Assembly (NCBI RefSeq): GCF_021134715.1
Contig: NC_060023.1
Span: forward strand, 8,618,001-8,682,000
Source: Daphnia pulex
Taxonomy: Eukaryota; Arthropoda; Branchiopoda; Diplostraca; Daphniidae
Length of the DNA: 64,000 nt
Reading direction: 5' to 3'
In this document: positions 1 to 14,206 of the stretch, one piece after another
Position numbering within the stretch: position 1 is the first letter of the stretch
Layout: the number at the start of each line of letters is the position of its first letter
Program-made: the position numbers and the translations under genes
The notes under the pieces: model-generated
Told to the model about the DNA's origin: nothing
Seen by the model: only the letters and a program-made list of their open reading frames with translations
The model's database searches: none

Positions 1-1084
<1,084 letters not shown>

Positions 1085-1610
1085 ACCCATTCGTCACCAA
1101 CATCACCACAGCCGATACTTTGTAGTCACCTGGCGCAATAAGGTGGTGAAGAGGCTGATGAATGAAAGAGGGGAGAGGAGGAGGAGGAAGAAGAATCAAG
1201 ATAAAAATCCACCTGGTTTCACACGTGCTGTTTTTTTTCCTTTCAGTTTAAAAGCAGTTTCTTATAATTTTGTTTCCACACAAATTTTTTTTTTCCAATC
1301 TCCAAACTCCTTTGTTTCCTTCATTTTGCGAGTAGATTATCGTGACTTGGTGTGTTTGTTAGCTGTTGACGCCTACCTACCATCATTCCGAAAAAACTTT
1401 TTTTTTTTCGTTCGATTTCCGTTTTTTTTTTGGAACAAGATAACAAAAAAATTCCTCTAGCCATTCCCGCAAACAAGAGCCAGCCTCTTTGCGCGCAAGT
1501 CACTTTGAGGTGTGCGTGTGTCTGTGTGTATTTTCCCCCCTCCCGTTTGAGAGTTGTGATAATAAAACTCTCGAAAGTTCCAATTTCTCGTGTACTTTAT
1601 ATTTTTATTG
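1085..1610 (+). other. Actin 3' UTR with candidate poly(A) signal
   Basis: Non-coding, T-rich sequence after the actin stop. A canonical AATAAA lies at 1561-1566, 477 bp past the stop, followed by T/G-rich sequence, so cleavage near 1580-1610 is likely. The exact end is inferred. Confidence 0.5.
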
Positions 1611-4600
1611 AAAGAAATTTTAACTCCAGGAAGTGAAAGTCGAAACCTACTGAAGAGAATGGGAAAATTAATGATGATGAAATTATAATTAGAAAGCATA
1701 GAGAGCCATCTAGGGGTCATGAGTGACACGGTGACAAATTGTGAGAAGGCCGAGTTGCACGTGGTTTGTGTCTTGAGAGGTAGTCGATTTTCCCTTTTTA
1801 GTGTCCTCAAGTTCATTCTGAAAAAGATTTCTAATCACAATGGAATCATCTCTGGGCTGTGTGTATGTGTGTGTTCCATTGAGAAAAAATGAAGCTGAGA
1901 GAGTCTAGCGACACTGACGAATAGCAGTCATAAAATGGGTTGAAGATCCTACCTGGTTTGCTTCTAACTCTTCAGTTGTTCTTTTCATCTTCTTTTTCTG
2001 CCCACCTGGAACAAATTGGCGGAGTGAAAGGGGGGATAGATCTCAGGTAAGAAAAACTAAAAAAGATAAATTTCTATGCACAGTTGTTGGGGAAAGACAC
2101 ACACACACACACACAATAGGTGACGTTTTCGAGGGGGAAAATAGGAAGCCAACCAACATGTTTTGGGGCTCAGTTGGCCCATTGCTTTTCAATTATCTTC
2201 TACATTCAAAGTTTAACTCTGATATGTCTATACATATCAGTGTTTTTTTCTTTTCTTTCTCTGAGTTGTACACAGTAAAGTGTGTGTGTCTGCTCTCTCC
2301 CGGGGTGGGTGGGTGTAAGGAAAACATCGGCAGATGTTGACCGTTGAATAAATATGTTTTTTTTTCTTCACTCCCCTTTTTCTAAGTCGAGAAAAAACAT
2401 GGACAAAACTGCTTATTTTTTTTCTTCTTTAACCGGCTTATAGTATATAGCCCTGGGATTTTACTTGCAATGTGTTTTATTTCCCTTTTTTTCCCTAGTA
2501 GATTTGGTAATAATACACGATGTGAACGTCTATGTATTTTATATAAGAAAATAATTCATTCATTCGAATTTCAGATGTAGCAGAAGAAAGAAAAATGTTT
2601 TCCAGTCGAGTAAGTCCCGTCTGCTGCTGGCTGTGATGGGTTTATCCCCAACGGAATTTTAATTCTCAACAAGTTCCTTCTTTCCCTTTTTTTTATCTCC
2701 TTGAAAAAATTTATCGTTCTGTCTAATAGTTTATGTGGACCAAATAGGAAGATAAGATGGAACTTATCAAGATGGAAAACAAAAAAGCACTTGAACTTTT
2801 TTTTTCCTGACTCGCCGCCCACTACAGTTTCTGCTGGTATCGCTCCCGATAACACACACAATCCTCCTGGAAATCAACACCATTATAGGAACCGTCTCTC
2901 AGCACCAGCATCGTCGCAGAGATAGGAAATGTACATATTTATACACTGGGTGGGCCACCACCACCCATCTCCATCTGTATGTGAGTATATAATTTCCCAA
3001 TCATCGTTTCAAAGAGCACGTTCCATACGAGATAATAATGCGGGTGATAATTAATTTGAATCATAACGGGATCACAAAATCTCTGAAATAAGATCTCAGG
3101 CGAAAGTTGGTTAGAAAAATATTTTTTTCCCCCGGCCTTGGTATTTTTCGCTGTCCAATCAGTGGAGAATTTGAAACTAGCGCAGAGTTACTTTCATTCC
3201 CATGTTAGAGTTATTCCAGAATGAGGAAAAGAAGCCAAACGTGTTATTCGTGTCAACTCGAATAGTGTGTCGCTATATTCCTTGTTCTGATTAGAGCATG
3301 TTGTAGGCCATTGCGACTCTATTGGGTATTTGGTGTAGTTTCTGATATGCAAATTTTTCAGGAGAAAGACATGAAAATGTGTGGCGAAACTTTCACGTTT
3401 TCTGAGTTTGTTTCCACCTTAAAAATGCTAATGTGTGAGAAAAAGAAGTCGAAGGAAAATTTTCATTCAATGAGAACATCATCATCTTTGGATCGTCACT
3501 AGAAGAGAAAGCGTTCGCACACCGGCAATAGCCGGTGAGAGTGAAAGCCTCCAAACTTTTTTTTATTTTTTAATATTTTTACATTAGGACAATGATATTA
3601 TACTTTACAGCATGTTGCTAATGATGATGGGCTAGCTCTGGATATAGTCGGCGTATCCAATGCTTGTGTCTACCTATTGAGAATATTCGTCGGAAGTTAT
3701 ACAGCGTCACGGAGGTATATTCAAATTGAAAGCAGATGTTTCTCTCTTTAGATAAAAAGAAACTGCCACGGCGGATAAAGAGAAATTGTTGACCGTGTCA
3801 AGTCGCGTAGGAATAATAAAAATAATAAAAAAATACTTTTGTGATATTCTTCCCTTTCTCGTAGATGATGGGGCAATCAACACCTGGGTGCTCATCATCA
3901 ACCCCCCAGCTTCTGATTAGAGAAAAGGTGTCGACGGACTAATACAACACATGGTCTATAGCAGCTCGGCTGGCGGTTGATGAGAAACTTATGGTCCGTT
4001 TTCTTTTTCAACCGACGGCCAAAAATTCTTTTCCCACGGAATGGCATGGAACGGCGGCGGCCGTTCATCATCATTTGGAGATTTGACCCACAAATAGCCG
4101 CAGCTTTCGACAATATACGACCGACCACAATCAATGAAAATGACGAGACGCAATCTCCTCGGGAAATAAAACACAACGCCAGGTAATAATAATATCTCGT
4201 TCTCTTTTTTTTTAAAGAAAAAATAGTCCCAGTGTACTACTTTTACCAACCAGCTCCAGGGATGTTGGGGAAAAATCTGCATATTTCTTTTTCCAGTCAC
4301 AGGGAAAAGGTCACTCAATTTTTTCAGGGCCTAAAATTAAAGAGAAAAAAGCGGAAGTGATTAGACGCGATCCGTGGTGCAACCGCACTGACATAATTGG
4401 TGGCCGAACGGTTCTTTCAAATTTTTGTCTGCTTTCTCTTATACTATTCTTCTCTCCCCCCCGAACGGGAAACGAGAGTCGGCAGTGTTTCGTCCAGTTC
4501 AACGGAAATGCTCGTCACTCATAATGTAACACACCGGGCAGCTGTGTGTGTGTGTGTTGTTCGACACACGCGCGCCGCGGATTGTTACGGACTAGTGAAC

Positions 4601-5399
4601 CTTTTTCCAGGAGGGACCTTTTAATATATATCTAAAATAAAATAGATATGTACAGCTGCCCTACCCGAATTCAATGGCGTCTATCTTTTTTTCCTTTTTT
4701 TTTTTAAATGTAGATTCCCACTGCGGTTGTTCGGGAGAAAAGCGAAATTGTTTTGTCATTTTTCCAGGGCCTTGAAAATGAAATCAATGCGAATTGCGTC
4801 AGAGTTTTTTAAAAGCCAATCGAGAAGAACGTAGCCCAGGGTTTTTTTTTATTTTCTTGCGAGTCATTTCGTCATTTTCGACGAAGAAATGTGCTCAGTG
4901 TCTTACGACAGCTGAATACAATTCAAAATTGAAGGATAAAAAAGAAGAACCAAACTGTGGACGGTGGTCAGTGAACTTGTTTGTCGTTCTGGAACCACCG
5001 GAAAAGTAAAAAAGTAAAATTGTGCGTTCCATCATCGAGGCAAACGGCCATTTCACACGCAGCTCGAAGCTTTGGCGATTTTGTTTTCTTTTTATTTGGC
5101 GTGCCGTATGGACATATTGGAACTAAACTCTCAGCGGCGCTTCCTCAGTGTAATCAGAGAACATCATCAATTTTTATGACGTCAAACTTGCTTTTGATCC
5201 TCTCTGTGCAGTATAATCAACTCTTTTTTCGTTTAGTCAGATTTTAGGGATGTTTGGCTAAACAATCCAATTAGTCGGAGAGGTAGCCATTTTTTTATAT
5301 GTGAGCTCTGCAGCCTACGAATGCGTCTTTTGGTGAGAGTCTCTCTACAGTCGAAAATGTTTCATCGATAGGGAAAGAGAAGAAGAAGAAAACCAGCCC
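1611..5399. other. Intergenic region, no supported gene
   Basis: Open frames here are short, lack splice continuity and resemble no known family. Contents seen: an (AC)n run at 2097-2115, a 9-bp-stem hairpin at 2219-2240, a GC-rich hairpin at 3520-3537, and many homopolymer T/A tracts. Some of it may be regulatory DNA for actin or for the gene starting at 6653. Confidence 0.5.
2097..2115. repeat. (AC)n microsatellite
   Basis: About nine to ten AC dinucleotide repeats in intergenic DNA downstream of actin. Confidence 0.9.
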
Positions 5400-6652
5400 G
5401 GACGCCATTGCTTTTTTTCTTTTTGGCCTTCTCAAAATGCCTCCGGTGGGTTGTTCAGCGGCGGTGGCGCTAGTGTCCTCCCCTTTTTTACTTCTTTCTC
5501 CCCCTCTCTTCTCTCTGGTCGACTCTCTGGGAAATTCACCAGTCAGGAGACGCGGCTCCGAGCCTCGAGTTGTGCTCCTCCATCGTCTCTTCCATTTTTC
5601 GATCAAAGAAAAAGTTGCTTCTCGTTCTTCTCTCAAAACAAAAGAAACTTTGCTCGTGTGTTGTTTCTTCCGCTGTTGCGAGTGTGTACGTGTGCGGCGC
5701 CATCACGATGTGTTGAAAATTATCGTTCGGTAACGTTTGCTAACCGACAAAAAAGTGTTTTTTCTCCAGTGTTCATACGCACACGAGGATTTGTCTCTTG
5801 TTTCGCTCACGATTTTGTGTGTGTGTGTAGCCATCGGAGAGAGAGAGGTATGACAAAGAGAGGGTTCTCTTTTCTTTTTTATTGTACAGTCGTGGGTTAG
5901 CTCGGAGGCAAATGGACGCTCAGTTGTTGGGGAGAGAACGATAGGAAGAAGAAAAGTTGAGAAAGAAGAGGCTGTTTCTCATCTACCTGCCAGTCGAAAA
6001 ACAAAATCTTTATTCTTTCTTTCCTTTCTTTTCGCTTGATTCTATATCGAATGCAACAGCGTTGGGTATACTGTAGTATGTTGGATCGATAGTTTAGCTT
6101 TTCACTTTTTGAGGGGCTTCATAACTAAAAAAAAGGACAAAAACTCTCTTTATCTCTTCATCCGTAAATTTTTTCCATCATTCTTTTGAAATTTTCCAAT
6201 GGAGGATTGTTTTTATTTTAACGTTATCAGACCGGAATTTTTTTTTACTTTCGTGTTCATGTATGCATAGAGATCCTTATAAACCTAAACCCTCCCCGAT
6301 GATGGATCAACTTTCCAACTTCCGACACTTGACTAGATCCCCTTCTTCCGGGTGTGGATGAATCGGTTTATCCAATAATCTGTCGTCTGCACACGCCGTC
6401 CCTCGTCCTCCTTTTTATAAACGAATTTTTTGGGGGGGATGGGGTTCATTTAAAATGGAGATTGGAATAGTTGTTGGGTTGGGTTTGTGTGTGGATCGAT
6501 ATCACTTGATGGAAAGGCATGGATGGATATGCCGGATAAGATCGCCATAGTCCGTCATTGTTGCGCAGCTGGATCTGATCAATTCTGATTAATGTTTGTT
6601 TTTGCAGTTGATTGGGAGAGAAGGGGAATAAGTGTAGGAAAAAGCGACAGAC
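5400..6652 (+). promoter_or_regulatory. Probable promoter and 5' leader of the 6653 gene
   Basis: No coding gene is supported. A pyrimidine tract ending in TTTGCAG at 6601-6607 is a good splice acceptor, so the exon with the start codon probably begins at 6608 after a leader intron. The upstream non-coding exon and transcription start could not be placed. Sequence at 5430-5900 is CT-rich and unstructured. Confidence 0.3.
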
Positions 6653-9600
6653 ATGGCGACCCTTCATTCCAGCTCGACGGGCGGTGGCGGCGTCGTTGGT
6701 GCTTCCGGCGCCGCTGGGGGACGAACATCTGTCGTCCGGGCGCCGATCAGCGCCTCGCTGCCCAGCTTATTTGCCCGAACATTACCTACGCAGTCCAACC
6801 GACACCGACAGTCATCCCAACAACAGCCGGCCAGCCGTACGACTCCAGCAGCAACCGACGTCCATCGAGGACGGCTCGTGTCGACGGAATGCCAGACGGA
6901 AATGGAGGATTCTGTCCAGCAGAACGTCAGGGTGGAAAACGCTCGAAATGAAACGTCGACAGGAGGAGGAGGAGGAGGAGCCGTGGTTGTATTATTGGAT
7001 CCCAGCGGTCGCACCCGAAGTCGGCCCGTCTCCCAGTTGAGTGAGAGTGGACTGAGCGGAGTGGAGGAAGCCGTGACGGAGCTGGAACGAGGTCCACCAC
7101 GGCGGAGGCGTCGCGAGAAGCGACGACATCGGCGATCATCGCAGGTGCCGGCCCAACCGCTCCAGCAGCACGTCCAGCAAGCGCTGCACGATCAGACGGA
7201 ATTGTCGGTGGATTCCCTGTCGGCCGCTCCGGTCTCGCCCAGCAACTCGGATCATCTGCCCGACATCCTCAACGCCCACATGCCTCCGCCGTACTCGACG
7301 CTTCCGCACAATAGCGAGCGCTGCATGGGCATGGGACCCATCCCCATCACGGCGTTGCCCGTCCCATTGTCCGTCGTTCCCATGGCCATCGGGCCGACGG
7401 CCGCCGGTGGTGGCTTATTGGTGCCTCCTTCCACCACCACAACTCCGGCCGTAGTGGTACCCGCCGGCGGAGGCAGCACATCACTTTTAGCCAGCAATAG
7501 TTTCACCTTGCCGCCAGCCGGTGGTCGACGGTAACATAAAATTCAATCAAATTTTATGACGTATTCTTCTTCTTCTTCTTCTTTTCGCCATTTTTATTTT
7601 CTTTTTTCTTTTATCCCAATGGGTTGCGCCTCTGGCGGATCCGTTTCCGCTTTGACGACACAAACACACAGCCGATTTTGTATTTTTTCTTCTTCTTTCT
7701 GAGGGACGTGTACAGACCGCAAAAGTTTGGATGAGAAAACAACAACATCAATTTCTTGTTGTTGTTGTTGCCTATGGCGTCGTCGTCTCCGCCGCCGCTT
7801 CTTGCGGTTGGTAGGGATGCACACAAGGTTGACACCATTTTCTCTTTCTACTGTCCTTCGAGAGACTCAAGTCTCAAACAGAGAAGCGAAAAGCTCGTTC
7901 GCTTTCGCCCGCCACTGAAAAACAGTTCCGGCGCTGTTCGGTTTCCGCCGGATTTCGAGAGAAAACTACCATCACACGCATAAAGCCAATTATGCAACTC
8001 TATAAAGCTCTTTCTTTTTTCTAATCTCTTTCACTCTCTGTTGTCTATTGAAGCCTTAGACATTGATAGAAACATTCAATGGCCGTACAAATATCAAATA
8101 TCTCATGTCATTTCTAATATTGTGTGTGTCTGTTTCGAGGGGGTTATGTATCGATTGGTATCGGTGGGGTGCTCTGTCCGCCTCTTTCAAAACGTTACAG
8201 CTGCAACCGTTTTCGGGGGTGGAGTTTAGTCGTTTGCGCGCGGTATGGCTCAACATCAAAACCTTGAACCTGAGACTCTACGCTGTTCCTTTTTGGTCTG
8301 TTGTTGTTGTGGAGTTTTACAGTAAAAGAGCGCACTATAGGCACTAGAAGAAATCTTTTTGTGAGGCCGAATGGTTATACTATTCTTTCTTTGCCCGGAG
8401 TTATGGGCCTGTGACCTCAATTGGGTTCCGTTTGGTTAGAGCAAAGGCACGAAAAAGACACGGACGTCCTACATTGGCGTTCATCTGACATCGTCTCTGT
8501 GTGCCTGCGTGTAGTCTTATAGCCACAACTGGAAGCGTTGGCAGCGTTCTGGCACGATGCCCGCTAACCTGATTTCCTCCCCTATCTCTGCCCCTCAAGC
8601 TGTCCGTTGACATTTAGACTCTCTTTTCATATACCGAGTAAATATCTTCAAAATCCCAATTGCATTTGCGGACTAAATAATCATTGTGGACACACACACA
8701 CTCGCCCGAAACTGGAGAACATTCTTTCTTTTACCCCGAAAGAGAAAAATCTGTACAAAAGAAAGTGGCAGCTCCAGCCATAAGATCTTGTACTGGAGCA
8801 TCCATTTTGGATATTGTTGGCTGTTCAATGAATAGGGTTCTCTCTCTTTTTCACCCCCCTCTCTCTCTCTTTCCAATATAATATTCTTCCAACAATATAT
8901 ATGATTCTTCTCCCCTCTTCTTCTTTCTCCCTTTTGTGTGTGGGAAACATTTCCAGCAGCAGCCCAGCAGCCCCCCTTGTCTGATTTCCCTCAGACTTGT
9001 CCATGTGTTGTTATTGATCGACCCTTTTTGGGGGTTTCTGCGCGCTCTCTAGCGGAATTCGTTAAGCTACTCTCTCTCCAGAAAACCACCGATGGATGTG
9101 TGTGTTTGTTCTTCTTGCCCACACGCTAAATATCACATCACATATAACGGGACTAGAAAAAACTGCAGCTGTCTGGACCCGTGTGTGTGTGTGTCAATAG
9201 CGGGTCGCATGCAAATGCGCACACGACGACCCACATAACTCGAAATAAAATAAAATAAAAAAGGTGACCGACTTATTTGTTGTTTTCTGTCGGGCTCTCG
9301 TCAAAGTCACGGTCGGATAGTTTTCGTCCCGCTTTGGGCATTAGATAATATCTGCCGTGCTTTATTGTTTCGGGAGAGTGAAAGTCCCTCGGTGATTACT
9401 CTGTGTGAACGCAAATGACGTCGACTTTTTTGTTGTTTTTTCTCAAGCAAGGTCGAGACATTTTTTGAAATTCCCGGTGCTCTACGGTTTATGTAGGATC
9501 GGTAGCCATCGGGGGGCTGGGTGGGAGTCAACCCACTTGACGATTTTCACGGGTGAAATGCACGAAAGATTCTCGTCGTAATGAGTTTTTCTCTCTCTCT

Positions 9601-12462
9601 CGTGTGTGCCTTTCGTCTAGAGTTTCCTTGGCATGTGAACCCGAACCGAGAAAATGTTTCAACTTGGCAAGGAAAAAGTAACAAGCCAAAAGGGAGAAAA
9701 ATAAAGTGGTAGAACCCGTCATTAAAGAAAAGCAAGAGGAACCGCAATGCTGTTACTTATTTCTCACTCACTTTTTTTCCGTTGTCTTTTTCATTCGACA
9801 AATGATCACACGACAACTAAATAAAAATTTATCCAAACAGTTAGTCCACTCGTTTTTTCGAACCTGTAGAAAAACTGGCAAAAATAAAAAAAAAGTTCAA
9901 TGGCCGTTCCATGACTCAATGCCAAAGGCTCTTTTTACTTCGTTCAAGTCGCGTATAGTTTTTTGTCGGTAACCTCATTCAACCGCCGACTATTGGGCGG
10001 GTATGATAACCTTATTCGGGTCTTTTTTTAATGTTCTATGTGATGAAGAAGAAGAAGGGTTCTTTTTCATTACTTCGAAAAAATAACATCCCGAAAAACC
10101 CGGCACGACTTAATTGCCACCACTGGTTTAGATTTTCACGGAGAAGGAGGTTCCCCCTTTTTTAGACATTATAACGGTACCACCCTGGGCAACCGACTGC
10201 AAAGATTCTATCCGGCGCCCACACAATTCTATATGCCAATTATCTATCCATCCTCTTTTTCTTTTCTTTATTTTTAGTACTTGTCGTCTGCACAACCGAA
10301 AATAATCAATGTCAAATTTTTCTTTGATTTTGTCTATTTCAGATCTCGGGGATCGATGTACGCCGGCGAAGAGAGCGGCAAATCGTGTTGCGGGGTGATG
10401 GTGACGCAAACGGTTTCCATCCGCTGGTTTATCGTCATGATCGCCTTCGTCGGCATCTGCTGCGCAGTTGTGGGAACAGTCCTCGGGGCCATGAGGTCTT
10501 CCGGACGGGAACACCTTACCGTTTCCCTCCTCATGATTGGTAAGTTGTTATTTTGGCCCGTCTCTTGCAATCGCAACCCATCGATCAAACACAACCAGTG
10601 TGTGTGTGTGTGTGTGTGTGTGTATGGGGAAATAATATAATAATAATATAAAATAGAAACCCACAGAGAAAGAGAGACATAAAGAATTTCGGCATTTTAA
10701 ATGGGAAAGTTTTGAGGGAGAAACTTTCACTTTGGGGGGCGGCCATTATTGTGTGTGATGGGATCATTCGCCGAGAACCAGTTGAGCGGATCATCAATAT
10801 TTGAGACTTTTTCTTTCTTTTCTTTCGCATCCTGGGTTTTTTCTTCTTTTTACGGCCACACGCTCTCCAGTTGATTCGCTTTCATCTTCGACTCGTTTAC
10901 GTCGTCGGTTCGTTTTTTTTTCGTTCGTTTTTTTCAGTCGATGGGCCCTCCCCTTTCATAAGGAGCCGTCGCTTTTTTGTTTTCAACTATCGATCCGGTT
11001 GGATTTAGTCATCCGGTTAATTCATCCCGTCTAATGCCATCTGACGTATGGCGAGAAAAACAACCAAAAAATAAGTTTGACGATAAGGAAAGAAAATCCA
11101 ATTTCATCACGAATTTCCCCCCTCTCTTGGAAAATTCTCGTTACGTTAAGGAAGAAAAACATTTGCATTTTGAAGGGGGGAGGGAGGGAAGTTTGGACCG
11201 GTTTGCAACAGGCGTCGTGAGTGCGCATTGATTATCGATGGGAGTAGAGGAGGCATTAACCGCTAGGAGCGTTCGTTTACATAGCGGATCCTATGATGGA
11301 ACAACAACATTTCCACTTGATTTGATGAACGGAAATGGGTCAAAGAGAAACTTTTTTGGGTTGTTTGTTTTAACACGGAATTTTGTTTCTGTTTTTTGTT
11401 TGTCTGCACAGGTGTGGGGATCGTGTTGATCACGGTCAGCACGATAGCGTGGAGGTTGACGTCACAGGACGCCCCGTCGTGTCGCGCCATGATGGGATTG
11501 GGTGGATCGTCGATGACGGGCGCTGGTGGATTGCCCGTGGCGGAGAATGGCGAATGCGGAGGAGGAGGTGCCGGAGGACTGACTGGCGGGGCGGGAGTGG
11601 CCGAACCCAGCGGACGTCGCTTCCTCTCGCGAATTCCGCCGACTTACGGGCGGCCGCACCATCCTTACGCCGCCATGATGTATCCGGAATTCCAATACAG
11701 GCCGCCGCCACCTTCCTATCAGGCTTCCATGCAAGAGTACCGGCTCCGGCTCCTGCTGCTGGATCGAGACAGGCACCAACAGCAATTGCAACAACAGCAA
11801 CAACAGCAGCAGCAACAGCAACAACACAGTACGCCTCTTAGTCGGGCGTGTGTGGCTGCCAGTAGCGTTCCAGTTGCGCCCGTTTCACCTCCGCCAACCT
11901 ATCGGTCACAAGCCAACACCCTCCTAAGGTATTTAGTAATACAAATCGATTGAATTATTATAATTTGATATTCATCGATTCCTTTTTGTTTTTTCGGTTT
12001 ATTAGGCCGTCACTGCCGATCCGGGAGAGTGAAATTAGTCGTCCGCCCAGTTACCGATCGAGGAGTAGTGCCTCTACGGCCATCGAGGCCAGAAACAACC
12101 CCGAGTCGCAACAACAACAACATCATCATCAGCAGCCGAGGGCGGAAGAGCAGCAGCCGACTCCGTCGAGTTGTACCGAGGCATTAATTCACCATCAGGT
12201 GGCGATGGTGGAAGCCAAAATCAAAAGTGCCGCTCCGTCGTTTGTGGACGAGTCGCAGCAACAGCCGTCGAGCAAACGAGACAAGGACAACAACACAGTC
12301 ACGATCGTGCAGACCAATTCGTCCAGTCAGGTGCTGGGCTGCCACAACAGCCAATCGTCGCCCGTTTTGGTTACAGTCACAACTTCCCCAACTGTCCACC
12401 ATCCGCCGTCTTCCTCGTCGCCAACCGGCTCACAGAATCTCCAAGTTCTGGCACAGTTATGA
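6653..12462 (+). CDS. Two-pass membrane protein with PPxY motifs, family unknown
   Basis: Four coding exons, 6653-7530, 10343-10539, 11412-11928 and 12006-12462, join in consistent phase to give 682 residues. Residues 1-292 are low-complexity (Gly/Ser/Pro, and an RRRRREKRRHRRS basic stretch) and look disordered. Two hydrophobic spans follow, at about 321-343 (starting WFIVMIAFVG) and 350-372 (ending LITVSTIAW), separated by a six-residue turn, so both long tails probably face the cytosol. A CC pair just before the first span could be acylated. PPxY motifs sit at 211-214 (PPPY), 458-461 (PPSY), 519-522 (PPTY) and 544-547 (PPSY), which suggests binding to WW-domain ubiquitin ligases such as NEDD4. 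A polyglutamine tract follows the second PPxY. The start is the first ATG after a leader-intron acceptor. I do not recognise the family; the WW link is inferred from motifs only. Confidence 0.85.
7531..10342 (+). other. Large intron 1 of the PPxY membrane-protein gene
   Basis: A 2.8-kb intron with GTAACA donor and TTTCAG acceptor, far longer than the other introns in the window. It holds CT-, GT- and T-rich tracts and short chance frames but no recognisable gene. Its length makes it a natural place for transcriptional control elements. Confidence 0.7.
10598..10623. repeat. (GT)n microsatellite in intron 2
   Basis: About 13 GT dinucleotides shortly after the exon 2 donor (10540) of the PPxY membrane-protein gene. 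Confidence 0.9.
11779..11826 (+). repeat. CAG/CAA tract encoding polyglutamine
   Basis: In-frame mixture of CAA and CAG codons in exon 3 of the PPxY membrane-protein gene, interrupted once by Leu. The codon mixing argues against simple slippage of a pure CAG run. Confidence 0.9.
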
Positions 12463-13646
12463 CACTAATAGTGTCGTGTCGGTGTCGCAGTTATTCTATT
12501 TCTTTTTTTAAGTGTTACTATTCAAAAAGAAAAATTACTGTTATGAAATTGTTCATGCTTCATAACATTCCCCCCACTCCCTCCTCTTTTTTTTATTGTG
12601 CGTGTGTGTCGGATGGCGCGTATACAAAAACCTTCCGGAAGGGCAAAAAAAAACAAACAAAAATTTGGACAGAGCCTAGCAGCTTTTTTTCAAAAAAGTC
12701 ATTGGAACTCGTTGAGCCGTTCCAAAAAAAACCAACACTCGGCAAGACCACACATAAATCATCTGTTGACAAGTTCCTACGCGTCCTCTTTTATATATAT
12801 ATTTGACATATTTCCCCCAAATCGGATCAATTTGTCATCCGAAGACAACTCAAAATGTTTCAAAAAACTTCCCTTTTTCTTTTATTTCTGTTTTAACAGA
12901 AATATGTTTCAAATTTACGCGGGGGGAACATTTTTTTTGTATTTTCTAAATTGCATGCTAATGAATTAAAAAGGAATTTTTGTTTTCCTTTTTTTACAAA
13001 AAACAAGGCTGAAAATGGAATGCCTCAGGGAATGCAGGATAACGCCTGTTTAGCTTTTACGGCCGTCACCATCACAACAACAAACATTTTTTTAAAACTT
13101 TTTTTTCTTTTTGACAAAATGTCGTTCTGTTCGTTTTGTTTTGCCGCCCCCCTCGTTGGAAATTTGTGTGAGAAACAAAAGAAAAAATGGGGAAAAAATC
13201 ATGTACGTGGCTTATATCTGGCAGTGTCGTATTGATCCGCCTGCTTTTTATAATTTTGTGTTCTACCCCGGGCATTGGGGGCGCAATGACGTGTGTACAG
13301 TACGGCTCTTCCCACTTTCTCTGTCTTCTTCAGGCGATGGTTTTTTTTTAAAAAGGGAAAAAGAAAAACACGCGCCATTATTTTCAATGCTGTTGTATAA
13401 AAATAGATGTTTCCTTCAATCTTCCAAGTCAACAAATTCTCTCTCCCTTTTTTTTTTGTTCTTTTTTTTAATGGAATCCCTGTGTGTCTGTGTGTGCAAG
13501 AAAAAAAAAATACAACGTCGTTATTTGTCTCCTTAACGCAGTTTATAGTCTGTGTCGACGACGGCGATAGCTGGTTTCTTTTTGGAACGAGGATTATTAG
13601 AGGATACGTGTACTACTTGGGCAGGTCTAGTTGGGAAACAGTATCT
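12463..13646. other. 3' UTR of the PPxY gene and intergenic DNA
   Basis: The stop of the upstream gene is at 12460-12462, and the next gene, on the other strand, ends at 13647. The sequence is A/T-rich with homopolymer runs. No further exon or RNA gene was found; the transcripts converge here. Confidence 0.5.
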
Positions 13647-14206
13647 CTAACGATCCTCGAGTGGTTTGTGCGTGTTCATCCACGATTCCATCTGATCCAT
13701 CCATTGCGGAAGCGAGAAATCCAAATGGAGTTGATCGTGAATGCTGCGGTTCTTTCTCCTGAAAACCAATGGCGGGGCCAGGAGCTTGGTCAGGAGCACC
13801 AATGGGGTCAGGATAACGAAGAAAGTAGAAACGATGCCCAGGACGAGAAAAACGACCACCTCGGCTGTGGATTTCTGCGACATGACGTCGAACCATTTTC
13901 GTTCCAAACTGATTCCTGTGCGGAGCAATTTCGACAAATATGTCGTTTGGTGTGTCATCTTCTTCACTTTCTCAGAGTCAGGAGTTGGCGAGCCGAATGT
14001 TCTCTTGACGCGAACTGCTGTTGAATTTTTCTGAAAAATGTTAAATGGGAAAGTCACAATTTGAGTGGAGGTTTTTGAACTTGGATCAATGACCTTCTAC
14101 GAACCAAACAGCAATCGGCCGTTTCAAATGTTACCTCGATTAACTCGGTGTCGTCTTCGCAAACAGTCCATGTCACGAACAAAATTAAAATGATTAAAAG
14201 TCGCAT
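13647..14206 (-). CDS. Small type I membrane protein, not recognised
   Basis: Two exons, 14206-14135 (24 codons) and 14030-13647 (127 codons plus stop), are joined by a 104-bp intron with GTAACA donor and TTTCAG acceptor, phase 0. The 151-aa product starts with a clear signal peptide (MRLLIILILFVTWTVC). A short acidic segment, an NST glycosylation sequon and a VKR basic site follow. A long hydrophobic span (starting AEVVVFLVLGIVSTFFVI) comes next, then an FRRKNR stop-transfer stretch and a short C-terminal tail. Predicted topology is N-terminus outside, tail in the cytosol. Cleavage after the basic site could release a short peptide, but that is speculative. No family was recognised. It could be a lineage-specific gene. 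Support comes from signal peptide, splice sites and phase all agreeing. Confidence 0.6.

Noticed and set aside
5295-5900. Frames of 98-149 codons in the leader region
   Set aside because: CT-rich low complexity, three overlapping frames on both strands, no family resemblance.
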